Notes: generated from the sequence alone by a model not told the origin. A stretch of DNA of 64,000 nucleotides from Acetobacteraceae bacterium (GCA_009693865.1 SHWL01000004.1:1-64000); one strand, 5' to 3'. Positions 51,841 through 61,811 are shown, counted from the first letter of the stretch. Made by a program: numbers and translations.

Positions 51841-53261
51841 TGAACTGGACCCTGGCCCTACCGGAAATCGTTCTCGCCTGTCTGGGCATGGCGATCCTGA
51901 TCTTCGGCGTGCTGCGCAAGCAGGAGAGCACCCAACACGCGACCATGCTTACCATTGGCGCCTTTCTGATCGTTGGCTTTCTGATCGCCACAAGGCAGAC
52001 CGGGTTCGCGTTTCACGGCCAGTTCGTCGCCGATGCGTTTGCGACATTCAACAAAGAACTGGTCCTTCTGGGCGGCTCGCTCGCGCTGATCCTGTCGTTG
52101 GACTGGAACCGTTCGCAGGGCATCGCGCGCTTCGAGTATCCGGTGCTGGTTCTGTTCGCCACCGTCGGGATGTTGGTGATGGTGTCAGCGTCGAACCTGA
52201 TGACGCTGTATCTGGGATTGGAGCTTCAATCGCTCGCGCTATACGTTCTCGCCGCCTTCGCGCGTGACAATCTGCGATCGGCCGAGGCCGGGCTTAAGTA
52301 CTTCGTGTTGAGCGGACTTGCCTCAGGCTTGCTGCTGTATGGCGTGTCGCTGGTCTACGGATTCTCCGGAACGATGGACTTTCAGGCGCTGCATGCCGCG
52401 CTGATGAAGCCCGCCGCCGCGCCCACGGGTCTGATCGTCGGGGTCGTCTTCGTGCTGGTAGGGCTGGCGTTCAAGGTCTCCGCCGTGCCGTTCCATATGT
52501 GGACGCCCGATGTTTACGAGGGCGCGCCAACGCCGGTGACCGTGTTCTTCGCGACGGCCCCCAAAGTCGCGGCGATGGCGTTGCTACTGCGCGTCATGGG
52601 TACCTCGTTCGCGGAGCTGGTACCCGCCTGGCAATTGCTGGTTGTTCTGATGTCGATTGGTTCCATGGTGTTGGGCGCGCTGGCCGCGATCGGCCAGACG
52701 AACATCAAGCGGCTGATGGCGTATTCCTCGATTGGGCACATGGGCTACGCGTTGATCGGCCTCGCGGTGGGGACGTCCGACGGTGTGCGCGGCGTGCTGG
52801 TTTACATGGTGGTCTACGTGCTGATGACGGCAGGGACCTTCGCCTGCATTCTGGCCATGAAGCGCGACGGCCGGCCGGTCGAACAGATTTCCGACCTTTC
52901 CGGACTGGGAACGAACGATCCGGGTCTGGCGTTGGCGTTGAGCGTGTTCATGTTCAGCCTGGCGGGCATACCGCTGATGGCGGGGTTTTTCGCCAAGCTT
53001 TACATCTTCCTCGCCGCCGTGAAATCCGGACTATGGACACTCGCCATCATCGGTGTGCTGGCCAGTGTGATTGGCGCGTTCTACTATATCCGCATCATCA
53101 AGGTGATGTATTTCGATCCGCCCGCGGCGGCGTTCGACCGGCGGCCGCCCGCGCTATCGTTCGTTGTCGCGGCGACCGGATTGTTCACCGCGTTCTTCTT
53201 CCTGTTTCCGGCGCCCGTGGTGGACGCGGCGGAATTGGCGTCGCGCGTTTTGTTCCGGTAA
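51840..53261 (+). CDS. nuoN: NADH-quinone oxidoreductase subunit N
   Basis: LYLGLELQSLALYVLAAFARDNLRSAEAGLKYFVLSGLASGLLLYG, FHMWTPDVYEGAPTPVTVFFATAPKVAAMAL. Confidence 0.97.
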   Translation: MNWTLALPEIVLACLGMAILIFGVLRKQESTQHATMLTIGAFLIVGFLIATRQTGFAFHGQFVADAFATFNKELVLLGGSLALILSLDWNRSQGIARFEYPVLVLFATVGMLVMVSASNLMTLYLGLELQSLALYVLAAFARDNLRSAEAGLKYFVLSGLASGLLLYGVSLVYGFSGTMDFQALHAALMKPAAAPTGLIVGVVFVLVGLAFKVSAVPFHMWTPDVYEGAPTPVTVFFATAPKVAAMALLLRVMGTSFAELVPAWQLLVVLMSIGSMVLGALAAIGQTNIKRLMAYSSIGHMGYALIGLAVGTSDGVRGVLVYMVVYVLMTAGTFACILAMKRDGRPVEQISDLSGLGTNDPGLALALSVFMFSLAGIPLMAGFFAKLYIFLAAVKSGLWTLAIIGVLASVIGAFYYIRIIKVMYFDPPAAAFDRRPPALSFVVAATGLFTAFFFLFPAPVVDAAELASRVLFR

Positions 53262-53357
53262 GGTATTAATATAAGAACGATATAGCAACGAACGGCCCGA
53301 ACACGGCGCATAGGCGCAAAGCTAAAACCAAAAGTCAGGCTGCACCATTCCATTAAT

Positions 53358-53470
53358 CGTCATCCCCGGGCTCGTCCCGGGGACCCGAAGCGGTACCATC
53401 CCCACGAACAGGTCGCACGAACCGCGGCTCGGTGCCGCGACCGGTCCACGGGACGAGCCCGTGGATGACG
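53358..53470. repeat. Dispersed palindromic element (113 bp, CGTCAT...ATGACG ends)
   Basis: CGTCATCCCCGGGCTCGTCCCGGGGACC...GGTCCACGGGACGAGCCCGTGGATGACG; same architecture as 61698-61811. Confidence 0.8.
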
Positions 53471-53547
53471 TTGAAAAGATGACGTTGAAAAGATGACGTT
53501 GAAAAGATGACGTTGAAAAGATGACGATGGAAAGGCGACGTTGAAAG
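53464..53547. repeat. 14-bp tandem repeat, about 6 units
   Basis: Four perfect GATGACGTTGAAAA units then two diverged (GATGACGATGGAAA, GGCGACGTTGAAAG). Confidence 0.95.
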
Positions 53548-53669
53548 GTCAGCGCATTCCACATTGAGTGGTTATCTCAGCGCGTATGCGGTCAAGCCGG
53601 GCCATGACGGAAAAGGGGAGGACGTCTGCCGCCCGACCGGCCTTAACCTGAGGTCTACGCGTGCCCCCA

Positions 53670-54722
53670 TCAATCCTCATCAAGATCGGGCGCTGTCGCC
53701 TGATAGCGCGCCCGATGCAATGCGGCCGATCCATACATCGGTGCCAGCACCATCATCTTTCGCAGGAACAACCCGGGATCGGCGGCGTCCGTATAGCCGA
53801 TGCCACCATGCAACTGGATACACCCTCGTGTCACGATGCTCGCCGCGTCCGACGCCCGCGCTTTTGCCCGCGACACTGCCGCCTTGCGCACGCGCGCGTC
53901 CTTCGACTCATCCATCGTCCGAGCCGCGGCGTTCACCGTCGCGGCGGTCAGCGCCAACTGAATCTTTAAATCCGCCGACCGATGCTGCAACGCCTGGAAC
54001 GTTCCGATCTTGCGTCCAAATTGCTCACGCGTTTTCAGGTATTCAAGCGTGATCCCGAACACCCGGTCCATCGCGCCCAAAAGATACGCGCTGGTGGCCA
54101 GGGCCGCGACTTCCAAAGCCTCGCCCGCATCGCCCGCTACCGCCTCTGCCGGAGCGTTGTCGAACGTCACGGTCGCGAAATTGCCGCCATCCTGAGCCCC
54201 GGTCGATACCACATGCACGCCGGGCGCATTCCGCTCCGCCAGCGCTAACCCGCCAGGCACGGTAACCAAAAACGCGTCCGCTCCGATGCCCATCGAAACG
54301 AACATCTTGCGCCCACTCAACCGCCCGCCCGACAAAACACACGATCCCGTCACGTCGATACTGTGCGGCTTTTCTTGCCACGCGGGCAGAACGATCCGCT
54401 CTCCGCTCAACACGGATTCGAGATGATCCCCCGGCAACAGCATCGCCGCGAAGGCCGCCGGGATCAGGGGCTCCGGCAGCAGGCTCGCGCCGAGTTCTTC
54501 CGTCAGCGCGCAGAATTCCTGGACACCCAATCCGGACCCGCCATGCGCTTCGGAAACAAGCAGTCCTGGCCAGCCCATTTCGCACATCTGCCGCCAGACG
54601 CCCTTATCGAAACCAGGCTCGGTAAAGCGCAACGCGCGGATGCGCCGGAAATCGCCCGTGCGGGGCGCGATCCCCGCGGCGCTCTCACGAATCATACGCA
54701 GGCTTTCGCTCGCGGCGCTCAT
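53670..54722 (-). CDS. Acyl-CoA dehydrogenase family protein
   Basis: FDKGVWRQMCEMGWPGLLVSEAHGGSGLGVQEFCALTEELG, YLKTREQFGRKIGTFQALQHRSAD, IQLHGGIGYTDAADPGLFLRKM. Confidence 0.9.
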   Translation of the reverse strand: MSAASESLRMIRESAAGIAPRTGDFRRIRALRFTEPGFDKGVWRQMCEMGWPGLLVSEAHGGSGLGVQEFCALTEELGASLLPEPLIPAAFAAMLLPGDHLESVLSGERIVLPAWQEKPHSIDVTGSCVLSGGRLSGRKMFVSMGIGADAFLVTVPGGLALAERNAPGVHVVSTGAQDGGNFATVTFDNAPAEAVAGDAGEALEVAALATSAYLLGAMDRVFGITLEYLKTREQFGRKIGTFQALQHRSADLKIQLALTAATVNAAARTMDESKDARVRKAAVSRAKARASDAASIVTRGCIQLHGGIGYTDAADPGLFLRKMMVLAPMYGSAALHRARYQATAPDLDED

Positions 54723-54827
54723 GCGTTTCCTCCTTGCTGCGCCCAATCGTCGCGCGAGGCTCCGTCCCGGTCAAGGCAACGCCAACGGATTTGCATCATT
54801 GGCATGGGGCTCATAACTTGCGGGATC

Positions 54828-55136
54828 ATGTCACCGCGTCTCCTGTTCGCCACTGCCGCTGTTCTGCTGAGCCTCGCCGGTCCGGCCCATGCGGACGCGA
54901 TCGACGGGCATTGGTGCGACAACGAGAAGCGCCATCTGGAGATCAACGGGCCAGCCATCGTAACGCCATCGGGCGCCAGCCTGAAAGGCGATTACAACCG
55001 GCATGGCTTTACCTATCTCGAACCCAATGGCGGCAAAACCATCGTGATGGTGCTGTTGAGCGAGGTGAGCATGCGCCTGAAGGCCGGCGAGGGGCCCGAC
55101 GAGATGTGGCACCGCTGCGCCGCGCCAACGAGCTGA
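54828..55136 (+). CDS. Small secreted hypothetical protein
   Basis: Signal peptide MSPRLLFATAAVLLSLAGPAHA followed by a ~80-aa mature region. Confidence 0.6.
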   Translation: MSPRLLFATAAVLLSLAGPAHADAIDGHWCDNEKRHLEINGPAIVTPSGASLKGDYNRHGFTYLEPNGGKTIVMVLLSEVSMRLKAGEGPDEMWHRCAAPTS

Positions 55137-55154
55137 CACAAAGGCGGGAAACGG

Positions 55155-56750
55155 ATGAACGACAGCGTCGACTTTTCGAAACCCGCTTTGACCGGATGGG
55201 AGCCGGAGCTGCGGGAACTCCGGCACCGCCAGGCGCTCGCAAGGGAAATGGGCGGCAAGGAACGGGTGGACCGGCAGCACAAAGGCGGCCGCCTGACGGT
55301 GCGGGAGCGGATCGACCATCTACTGGATCCCGGCACGTTCCAGGAGATCGGCAGCATCGCCGGCAAGGCGACTTATGACGCTCACGGCAACATCGTCGAT
55401 TTCATGCCCGGCAACTGTGTGTTCGGCCGCGGCATGGTTGATGGGCGGCCCGTTGTCGTCGCGGGGGACGACTTCACGCTGAGAGGCGGCTCGGCCGATG
55501 CCTCCATCAAGGGCAAGCCGAAAATGTCGGAGCAGCTCGCCGCGCGCTTCCGCATGCCGATCATCCGCCTGATCGAGGGCTCCGGCGGCGGCGGCTCGGT
55601 GAAAACGATTGAAACCACCGGCCGCGCCAATCTGCCCGGCGGCCTGGGCGAGACGACCGCCTTCGACATCGTCGCCAACAATATGGCGGAGGTGCCGGTC
55701 GTCGGCCTTGGCCTTGGCTCGGTCGCCGGATTGGGCGCCGCGCGCCTGGTCGCCGCGCATTATTCGATCATGGTCAAGGAAATTGCCGCCGTCTTCGTCG
55801 CGGGTCCCCCGGTCGTGGAACGTCTGGGCGAGCCCCGTACCAAGCAGGAACTCGGCGGTTGGGCGATCCAGGTCGGCTGCGGCGCCGTCGATGAGGCCGT
55901 CGATTCTGAGGAAGACGCGTTCGAGATGGCGCGGCGCTTCCTGTCCTATTTGCCCGGTTCGATCCACGACGTGCCGCCGCGCGCCAAGGGCTGGGACGAC
56001 CCGAACCGGAGCGACGAGGCGCTGATATCGGTTATCCCGCGGGTCAAGAAGCAGGCCTATCTGATGCGGCGGATCATTGGTTCGGTCTTCGACAAAGACA
56101 GTTTCTTCGAAATGGGACGGATGTTCGGCCGCTCGATCATCACCGGATTCGCTCGTTTGGATGGCTGGCCGGTCGCGGTGATGGCGGGCGACCCGCTGTT
56201 CGAGGGCGGCGCCTGGAACGCCGACGCCTGCAACAAGATCATCCGCTTCGTGGACATGGCGCAGACGTTCCATCTGCCCATCGTGCATCTCGTGGACTGC
56301 CCAGGATTCCAGGTGGGGCTGCGGGCGGAAAGCAGCGCGGTGATCCGGTGGGGCGTGCGGGCCTTGGCGGCGATCAACCAAACGACGGTGCCCTGGTGCT
56401 CGATCGTTGTCCGCAATTGCTACGGCGTCGGCGGGTTGGGTCATCAGCCGGTCGGCCGTTTGTGCCTGCGTTACGCCTGGCCCTCGGCCAGTTGGGGATC
56501 GCTGCCGTTGGAAGGGGGAATCGAGGCCGCCTATCGCGCGGAGATCGATGCCGCCGACGACCCTCAGGCGAAGCTGGAAGAAATCGAGGAGCGGTTGAAT
56601 CGCCTGCGCTCGCCCTTCCGCACCGCCGAGTCGTTCTGGATCGACGAGGTGATCGATCCCCGCGACACGCGACGCCTGCTGTGCGATTTCGCCAATCTGG
56701 CCGCGCCTTTACGTGAACCTGGGCCGTCCCGGTTTGGCATGCGCCCATGA
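55155..56750 (+). CDS. Acyl-CoA carboxylase carboxyltransferase subunit (PccB-like)
   Basis: RLTVRERIDHLLDPGTFQEIGSIAG, SGGGGSVKTIETTG, carboxyltransferase N and C halves. Confidence 0.88.
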   Translation: MNDSVDFSKPALTGWEPELRELRHRQALAREMGGKERVDRQHKGGRLTVRERIDHLLDPGTFQEIGSIAGKATYDAHGNIVDFMPGNCVFGRGMVDGRPVVVAGDDFTLRGGSADASIKGKPKMSEQLAARFRMPIIRLIEGSGGGGSVKTIETTGRANLPGGLGETTAFDIVANNMAEVPVVGLGLGSVAGLGAARLVAAHYSIMVKEIAAVFVAGPPVVERLGEPRTKQELGGWAIQVGCGAVDEAVDSEEDAFEMARRFLSYLPGSIHDVPPRAKGWDDPNRSDEALISVIPRVKKQAYLMRRIIGSVFDKDSFFEMGRMFGRSIITGFARLDGWPVAVMAGDPLFEGGAWNADACNKIIRFVDMAQTFHLPIVHLVDCPGFQVGLRAESSAVIRWGVRALAAINQTTVPWCSIVVRNCYGVGGLGHQPVGRLCLRYAWPSASWGSLPLEGGIEAAYRAEIDAADDPQAKLEEIEERLNRLRSPFRTAESFWIDEVIDPRDTRRLLCDFANLAAPLREPGPSRFGMRP

Positions 56751-56898
56751 AGTGGGAGCGCCCGGGACAGCCCGCAAGGGCACGACCGCCGCGATTGCGG
56801 GAATGGCAGCTAGACGCTAAGGTGCATTGACGAAATGCGACGGGGCCCCCAGAAGCCCCCGCGCGCACGATTGGGGCACTGATCGCCACCCGATCGGG

Positions 56899-58701
56899 AT
56901 GGAGGAACCCAGGTTGCAGCCGACCAATATTCAGGATCCCGACTATTTCCATAAGGTCGTGGATTGCCAATGGGCATGCCCGGCGCATACCCCTGTCCCG
57001 GAGTATATCAGGCTGATCGCGGACGGACGGTATGCCGACGCCTTCATGATCAATTGGAAGTCCAACGTCTTCCCCGGCGTACTGGGCCGGACCTGCGACC
57101 GCCCGTGCGAGCCCGCGTGCCGCCGCGGCCGGGTCGAGGATGAGCCCGTCGCGATTTGCCGCCTGAAGCGGGTTGCCGCCGATTACAAGGGCGACGTCAG
57201 CGACCGCATGCCGCCTCGCCCCACGTCGAAGAATGGCAGGAAGATCGCTTTGGTGGGCGCTGGGCCCGCGTCTTTGACGGTCGCGCGCGATCTGGCGCCT
57301 TTGGGTTATCACCTGGTCATCTATGATGGCGATACGCGGGCCGGCGGGATGATCCGCAGCCAGATTCCCAAGTTTCGGCTACCCGAGGAAGTGATCGACG
57401 AGGAAGTTGGTTACATCACCGATCTCGGTCCCGAGATGCGGTTGGGTCAGCATGTGGGAAGCCTGAAGGGTCTGTTGGACGAGGACTACGACGCGATCTT
57501 CGTTGGCACCGGCGCGCCGCGCGGGCGCGATCTGGAAATTCCTGGCCGTCAGGAAGCCGCCGCGAATATCCATATCGGGATCGACTGGCTGTCCTCGGTA
57601 TCGTTCGGCCACATCGACAAAATCGGCCGCCGGGTGATCGTACTGGGCGGCGGCAATACCGCGATGGATTGCTGCCGGTCCTCCCGCCGCCTGGGTGGCG
57701 ACGACGTGAAAGTGATCGTTCGTTCCGGGTTCGAGGAAATGAAGGCCTCGCCGTGGGAAAAGCAGGACGCGATGCACGAGGACATTCCGATCCTGAACTT
57801 CCTGGTGCCGAAAGAATTCAAGCACAAGGATGGTAAACTGTTTGGCATGACATTTGAAAAAGTCGTTGCCGAATACGATGCGCGCGGCCGGCGCCGTCTG
57901 GTGCCCGCGGGGGAGCCGGACCAGTTCTTCGAATGCGACGACGTTCTCGTGGCCATCGGTCAGGAGAATTCGTTTCCGTGGATCGAACGGGATATCGGGC
58001 TCGACTTCAACGAATGGGATATGCCGGTCGTTGACGAGGTGACGTTCCGGTCAACCAACCCCAGAGTGTTTTTCGGCGGTGACTCTGCATTCGGACCGAA
58101 GAACATTATCTGGGCTGTCGCGCATGGCCATCAGGCCGCGATCTCGATCCACAAGCAGTGCATGGGCGAGGACATCGCCGAACGTCCAGCACCCGGCGTG
58201 AACATCACATCGACGAAAATGGGCATCCACGAGTGGAGTTACGACAACGATATCTCCCTCGATCTACGCTTCAAGGTGCCGCATCGCGACAAGGCGATTT
58301 CGCTGAAGGACATCAAGTCCGAGGTGGAGTTGGGGTTCGACGACAAACTGGCGTTCGCCGAAGCGCAGCGTTGCCTGAATTGCGACGTGCAGACGATCTT
58401 CACCGACAAGCTCTGCATCGAATGCGACGCCTGTGTCGATATATGCCCAGTGGATTGCATCAGCTTCGTGGAAAATGGCGAGGAAGCCGATCTGCGCACG
58501 CGGTTGCAGGCTCCGGCGCATCGTCTGACCCAGGATTTGTATATCTCGGGTGAACTGAAGACGGGCCGCATCATGGCGAAAGACGAAGACGTCTGCCTGC
58601 ATTGCGGATTATGCGCCGAGCGGTGTCCGACCGGGGCATGGGATATGGAACGTTTCCTGATCGACGTGGCACAAGCGGAGCACGCATGCTACAGCAAGTA
58701 G
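56899..58701 (+). CDS. FAD-dependent NAD(P)-binding oxidoreductase with 4Fe-4S domains (GltD-like)
   Basis: CRRGRVEDEPVAICRLKR, ALVGAGPASLTVARDL, VIVLGGGNTAMDC, C-terminal CIECDACVDICPVDCI and CLHCGLCAERCPTGAW. Confidence 0.9.
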   Translation: MEEPRLQPTNIQDPDYFHKVVDCQWACPAHTPVPEYIRLIADGRYADAFMINWKSNVFPGVLGRTCDRPCEPACRRGRVEDEPVAICRLKRVAADYKGDVSDRMPPRPTSKNGRKIALVGAGPASLTVARDLAPLGYHLVIYDGDTRAGGMIRSQIPKFRLPEEVIDEEVGYITDLGPEMRLGQHVGSLKGLLDEDYDAIFVGTGAPRGRDLEIPGRQEAAANIHIGIDWLSSVSFGHIDKIGRRVIVLGGGNTAMDCCRSSRRLGGDDVKVIVRSGFEEMKASPWEKQDAMHEDIPILNFLVPKEFKHKDGKLFGMTFEKVVAEYDARGRRRLVPAGEPDQFFECDDVLVAIGQENSFPWIERDIGLDFNEWDMPVVDEVTFRSTNPRVFFGGDSAFGPKNIIWAVAHGHQAAISIHKQCMGEDIAERPAPGVNITSTKMGIHEWSYDNDISLDLRFKVPHRDKAISLKDIKSEVELGFDDKLAFAEAQRCLNCDVQTIFTDKLCIECDACVDICPVDCISFVENGEEADLRTRLQAPAHRLTQDLYISGELKTGRIMAKDEDVCLHCGLCAERCPTGAWDMERFLIDVAQAEHACYSK

Positions 58702-60551
58702 ACCGTGTTGAAGGCCTCCAGCGGGTCAACGATTTCGTCGTCAAGTTCGCCAATGTGAACGGGTCGGGTTCGGCCAGCGCGAACGCGCTGTTCGCCAAGG
58801 CCGTATTGCGGATGGGCGTCGCGTCGACACCGCGCAATATTTTCCCCAGTAATATCCAGGGCCTCCCGACGTGGTACGAAGTCCGCGTCTCGGAGGCCGG
58901 TCATTTGGGCGCGCGCGGCGGCGGGATCGACCTGATGGCCGCGATGAACCCGCAGACCTGGGATGACGATGTAAAGTCCATCGTTCCGGGCGGGTATCTG
59001 TTTTACGACAGCACCAAACCGATGCCGCGGTCCAAGTTCCGCGAGGACATCGTCGTGCTCGGCGTGCCGCTGACGGAGATGACCAACAAGGCATACAGCG
59101 ATCCCCGCCAGCGTCAGTTGTTCAAGAACATCGTCGGTTTGGGTGCCTTGGCGACCCTGCTGGACATGGATGTGCCCTCGATCGAGGGGCTGCTGTCGGA
59201 GCAATTCAAAGGCCGTCAGAAACTGATCGACGCCAACTTCCAGGCGTTGCACATGGGCATCGACTGGGTGAAGGCCAACATGACGCACCCGATCGGATTG
59301 CGCATGTGCAAGGCCGATACGGTTGGCGATCGCATTTTCATCGATGGCAACTCGGCCGCCGGTCTTGGCGCCGTTTATGGTGGCGCGACGGTCTGTGCCT
59401 GGTATCCGATCACGCCGTCCACCTCGCTGGTGGAAGCGTTCACGCGTTATGCCACGCGCATGCGGTTCGATAAGGCAAGCGGAAAAAGCAAGGTCGCGAT
59501 CGTGCAGGCTGAGGACGAGTTGGCCTCGATCGGCATGGTGATCGGCGCCGCCTGGAATGGATCGCGCGCGTTCACCGCGACCTCGGGGCCGGGCATTTCG
59601 CTGATGCAGGAATTCATCGGCCTCGCGTATTTCGCGGAAATTCCCGCCGTGATCATGGATGTGCAACGTTCCGGTCCCTCGACCGGCATGCCGACGCGCA
59701 CTCAGCAAACCGATATCACCGCCTGCGCTTATGCCAGTCATGGCGACACGAAACACGTGCTGCTGATCCCCGACGATCCGCACGAGTGCTTCGAATTCAG
59801 CGCGCTGTCGTTCGATCTTGCCGACCGGCTGCAAACGCCGGTGTTCGTGATGCTCGATCTTGAGATCGGCATGAACGAACGGCTGTGCAAACCTTTCACC
59901 TGGGACGACAACCGCAAGCTGGATCGCGGTAAGGTCATGACGAAGGCAGATCTGGATGCGGGCAAAGTCTTTGGCCGGTATCTGGATGTCGATGACGACG
60001 GCATCACCTACCGCACCTATCCCGGCACGCATCCGACCAAGGGCGCGTTCTTCACGCGCGGCACGTCGAAAGACCGGATGGCGAGGTATTCGGAAGAAGG
60101 CTCGGATTATCAGGAGAACATGGACCGGCTGCTGAAGAAACACCGGACCGCCGCGACCATGGTGCCAGCGGCTATTTTGCAAAAGGCCAAAGCGCCCACG
60201 AAACTCGGCGCGATTTACTACGGATCGACCAGTGCCCCGATGACCGAGGCCGACGAAATCCTCAATCGGGAACAAGGCGTCGAGCTCGATCTGCTGCGGG
60301 TTCGCGCCTTCCCGTTTGGCGCCGAGGTCGCAAACTTCATCGCGGCGCACGATCAGGTTTTCGTGGTCGAGCAAAACCGCGACGGACAGTTGCGGTCGAT
60401 GCTGATCAACGAGCTTGAGATCGACCCAAAGAAGTTGACGAAAATTCTGCACTACGACGGCACGCCGATCACGGCGAACTTCATTTCCAAGGCGATCGGC
60501 GCCAGGCTTGAAGCCGACAAAATCGTTCCGCTGCGCAAGGTTGGATCATGA
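58686..60551 (+). CDS. 2-oxoacid:acceptor oxidoreductase subunit alpha (KorA-like)
   Basis: Gamma-domain then alpha-domain: WYPITPSTSLVEAF, ATSGPGISLMQEFIGLAYFAEIPAVIMDVQRSGPSTGMPTRTQQTD. Confidence 0.92.
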   Translation: MLQQVDRVEGLQRVNDFVVKFANVNGSGSASANALFAKAVLRMGVASTPRNIFPSNIQGLPTWYEVRVSEAGHLGARGGGIDLMAAMNPQTWDDDVKSIVPGGYLFYDSTKPMPRSKFREDIVVLGVPLTEMTNKAYSDPRQRQLFKNIVGLGALATLLDMDVPSIEGLLSEQFKGRQKLIDANFQALHMGIDWVKANMTHPIGLRMCKADTVGDRIFIDGNSAAGLGAVYGGATVCAWYPITPSTSLVEAFTRYATRMRFDKASGKSKVAIVQAEDELASIGMVIGAAWNGSRAFTATSGPGISLMQEFIGLAYFAEIPAVIMDVQRSGPSTGMPTRTQQTDITACAYASHGDTKHVLLIPDDPHECFEFSALSFDLADRLQTPVFVMLDLEIGMNERLCKPFTWDDNRKLDRGKVMTKADLDAGKVFGRYLDVDDDGITYRTYPGTHPTKGAFFTRGTSKDRMARYSEEGSDYQENMDRLLKKHRTAATMVPAAILQKAKAPTKLGAIYYGSTSAPMTEADEILNREQGVELDLLRVRAFPFGAEVANFIAAHDQVFVVEQNRDGQLRSMLINELEIDPKKLTKILHYDGTPITANFISKAIGARLEADKIVPLRKVGS

Positions 60552-61603
60552 CATACCTCGCCAAACCGAAACTCCACCATCCCGACCTTCATAAGAACGC
60601 TCTGGGCTTTACCCGGCGCGATTATGAAGGGCCCGTCTCGACCTTGTGTGCTGGTTGCGGGCACGATTCGATCAGCGCGGCGATCGTGCGCGCGTGTTTC
60701 GAACTCGATCTGCCACCGCATCGGATCGCCAAATTGTCGGGCATTGGGTGTTCCTCCAAGACACCGACGTATTTTCTGGGCGCCTCGCACGGGTTTAATT
60801 CGGTGCATGGACGCATGCCGTCGGTATTGACGGGTGCCAATCTCGCGAACCGGGACCTGATTTATCTGGGTGTGTCTGGCGACGGCGACAGCGCCTCGAT
60901 CGGGATTGGGCAGTTCGCGCACGCCATGCGGCGCGGCGTCAACATGGTCTATATCGTTGAGAATAACGGTGTGTACGGCCTGACCAAGGGGCAGTTCTCC
61001 GCCACCTCCGACAAGGGCGCGAAGTCGAAACGCGGGATCGAGAACAGCGATGAGGCGATCGATCTTGTTGGCATGGCGTTGCAATTGGGGGCGACCTTCG
61101 TCGCGCGTAGCTTCTCCGGCGATAAGGGGCAGTTGGTGCCGTTGATCGAGGCGGCGTTGAAGCACCAGGGCGCGGCGTTCATCGACTGTATCTCGCCGTG
61201 CGTGGCATTCAACAATCACGAGGGCTCCACGAAAAGTTTTGACTTTGTGCGGGAGCATAACGAAGCGCTGAACGTGCTGGACGTGATTACCGGACGGCCC
61301 GAAATCGTGATCGATTACGCGCCGGGCACGGTGGAAATGGTGACCCAACACGATGGCTCGGTTTTGCGGCTTCGCAAGCTGTCACCTGGGTACGACGTGC
61401 ATGACCGGATTGGCGCGCTGAGCTACATGCAGGAGCGCCAGGCGGCCGGTGAAATGGTGACCGGGCTTTTGTACGTTGATCCAAACCCTCGCGATTTGCA
61501 CGCGCATCTGAAGACGGTCGATGTGCCATTGAACGAGCTGGATGATGCGGCGCTGATCCCGGGCGCCAAGGCGCTGGACGCGATTAACGCGAGCCTGCGG
61601 TAA
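60548..61603 (+). CDS. 2-oxoacid:acceptor oxidoreductase subunit beta (KorB-like)
   Basis: LCAGCGHDSISAAI, GIGCSSKTPTYFLGASHGFNSVHGRM, VSGDGDSASIGIGQFAHAMRR (TPP-binding). Confidence 0.92.
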   Translation: MTYLAKPKLHHPDLHKNALGFTRRDYEGPVSTLCAGCGHDSISAAIVRACFELDLPPHRIAKLSGIGCSSKTPTYFLGASHGFNSVHGRMPSVLTGANLANRDLIYLGVSGDGDSASIGIGQFAHAMRRGVNMVYIVENNGVYGLTKGQFSATSDKGAKSKRGIENSDEAIDLVGMALQLGATFVARSFSGDKGQLVPLIEAALKHQGAAFIDCISPCVAFNNHEGSTKSFDFVREHNEALNVLDVITGRPEIVIDYAPGTVEMVTQHDGSVLRLRKLSPGYDVHDRIGALSYMQERQAAGEMVTGLLYVDPNPRDLHAHLKTVDVPLNELDDAALIPGAKALDAINASLR

Positions 61604-61697
61604 CGCTTTCAGGGTGGGGATGGCGCCCAGGCCTTTTGGACAGCGCGGGTGGTCGACGCCAGCAGTTCTGATTATTGCCGCCTGCCTGTCCCCCCAT

Positions 61698-61811
61698 CGT
61701 CATCCTCCGGCTTGACCGGAGGACCAGAAGCGGCACCACGCATCCCGCTTCGTCCGGCCCATATGCGGATTTGTGCCGCGACGGGTCGTCCGGTCGAGCC
61801 GGACGATGACG
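61698..61811. repeat. Dispersed palindromic element (114 bp, CGTCAT...ATGACG ends)
   Basis: CGTCATCCTCCGGCTTGACCGGAGGACCAGAAGCGGCACCAC...TGCCGCGACGGGTCGTCCGGTCGAGCCGGACGATGACG. Confidence 0.8.

Noticed and set aside
53464-53547. Possible CRISPR array
   Set aside because: The 14-bp units are directly tandem with no spacers; no cas genes nearby.
58689-60452. 587-aa minus-strand ORF
   Set aside because: Antisense to the KorA-like gene, His/Arg-rich spurious translation.
55155-61603. Complete reductive TCA or propionyl-CoA pathway
   Set aside because: Only a carboxyltransferase subunit and KorAB-like genes are present; no biotin carboxylase, citrate lyase or mutase in the window.
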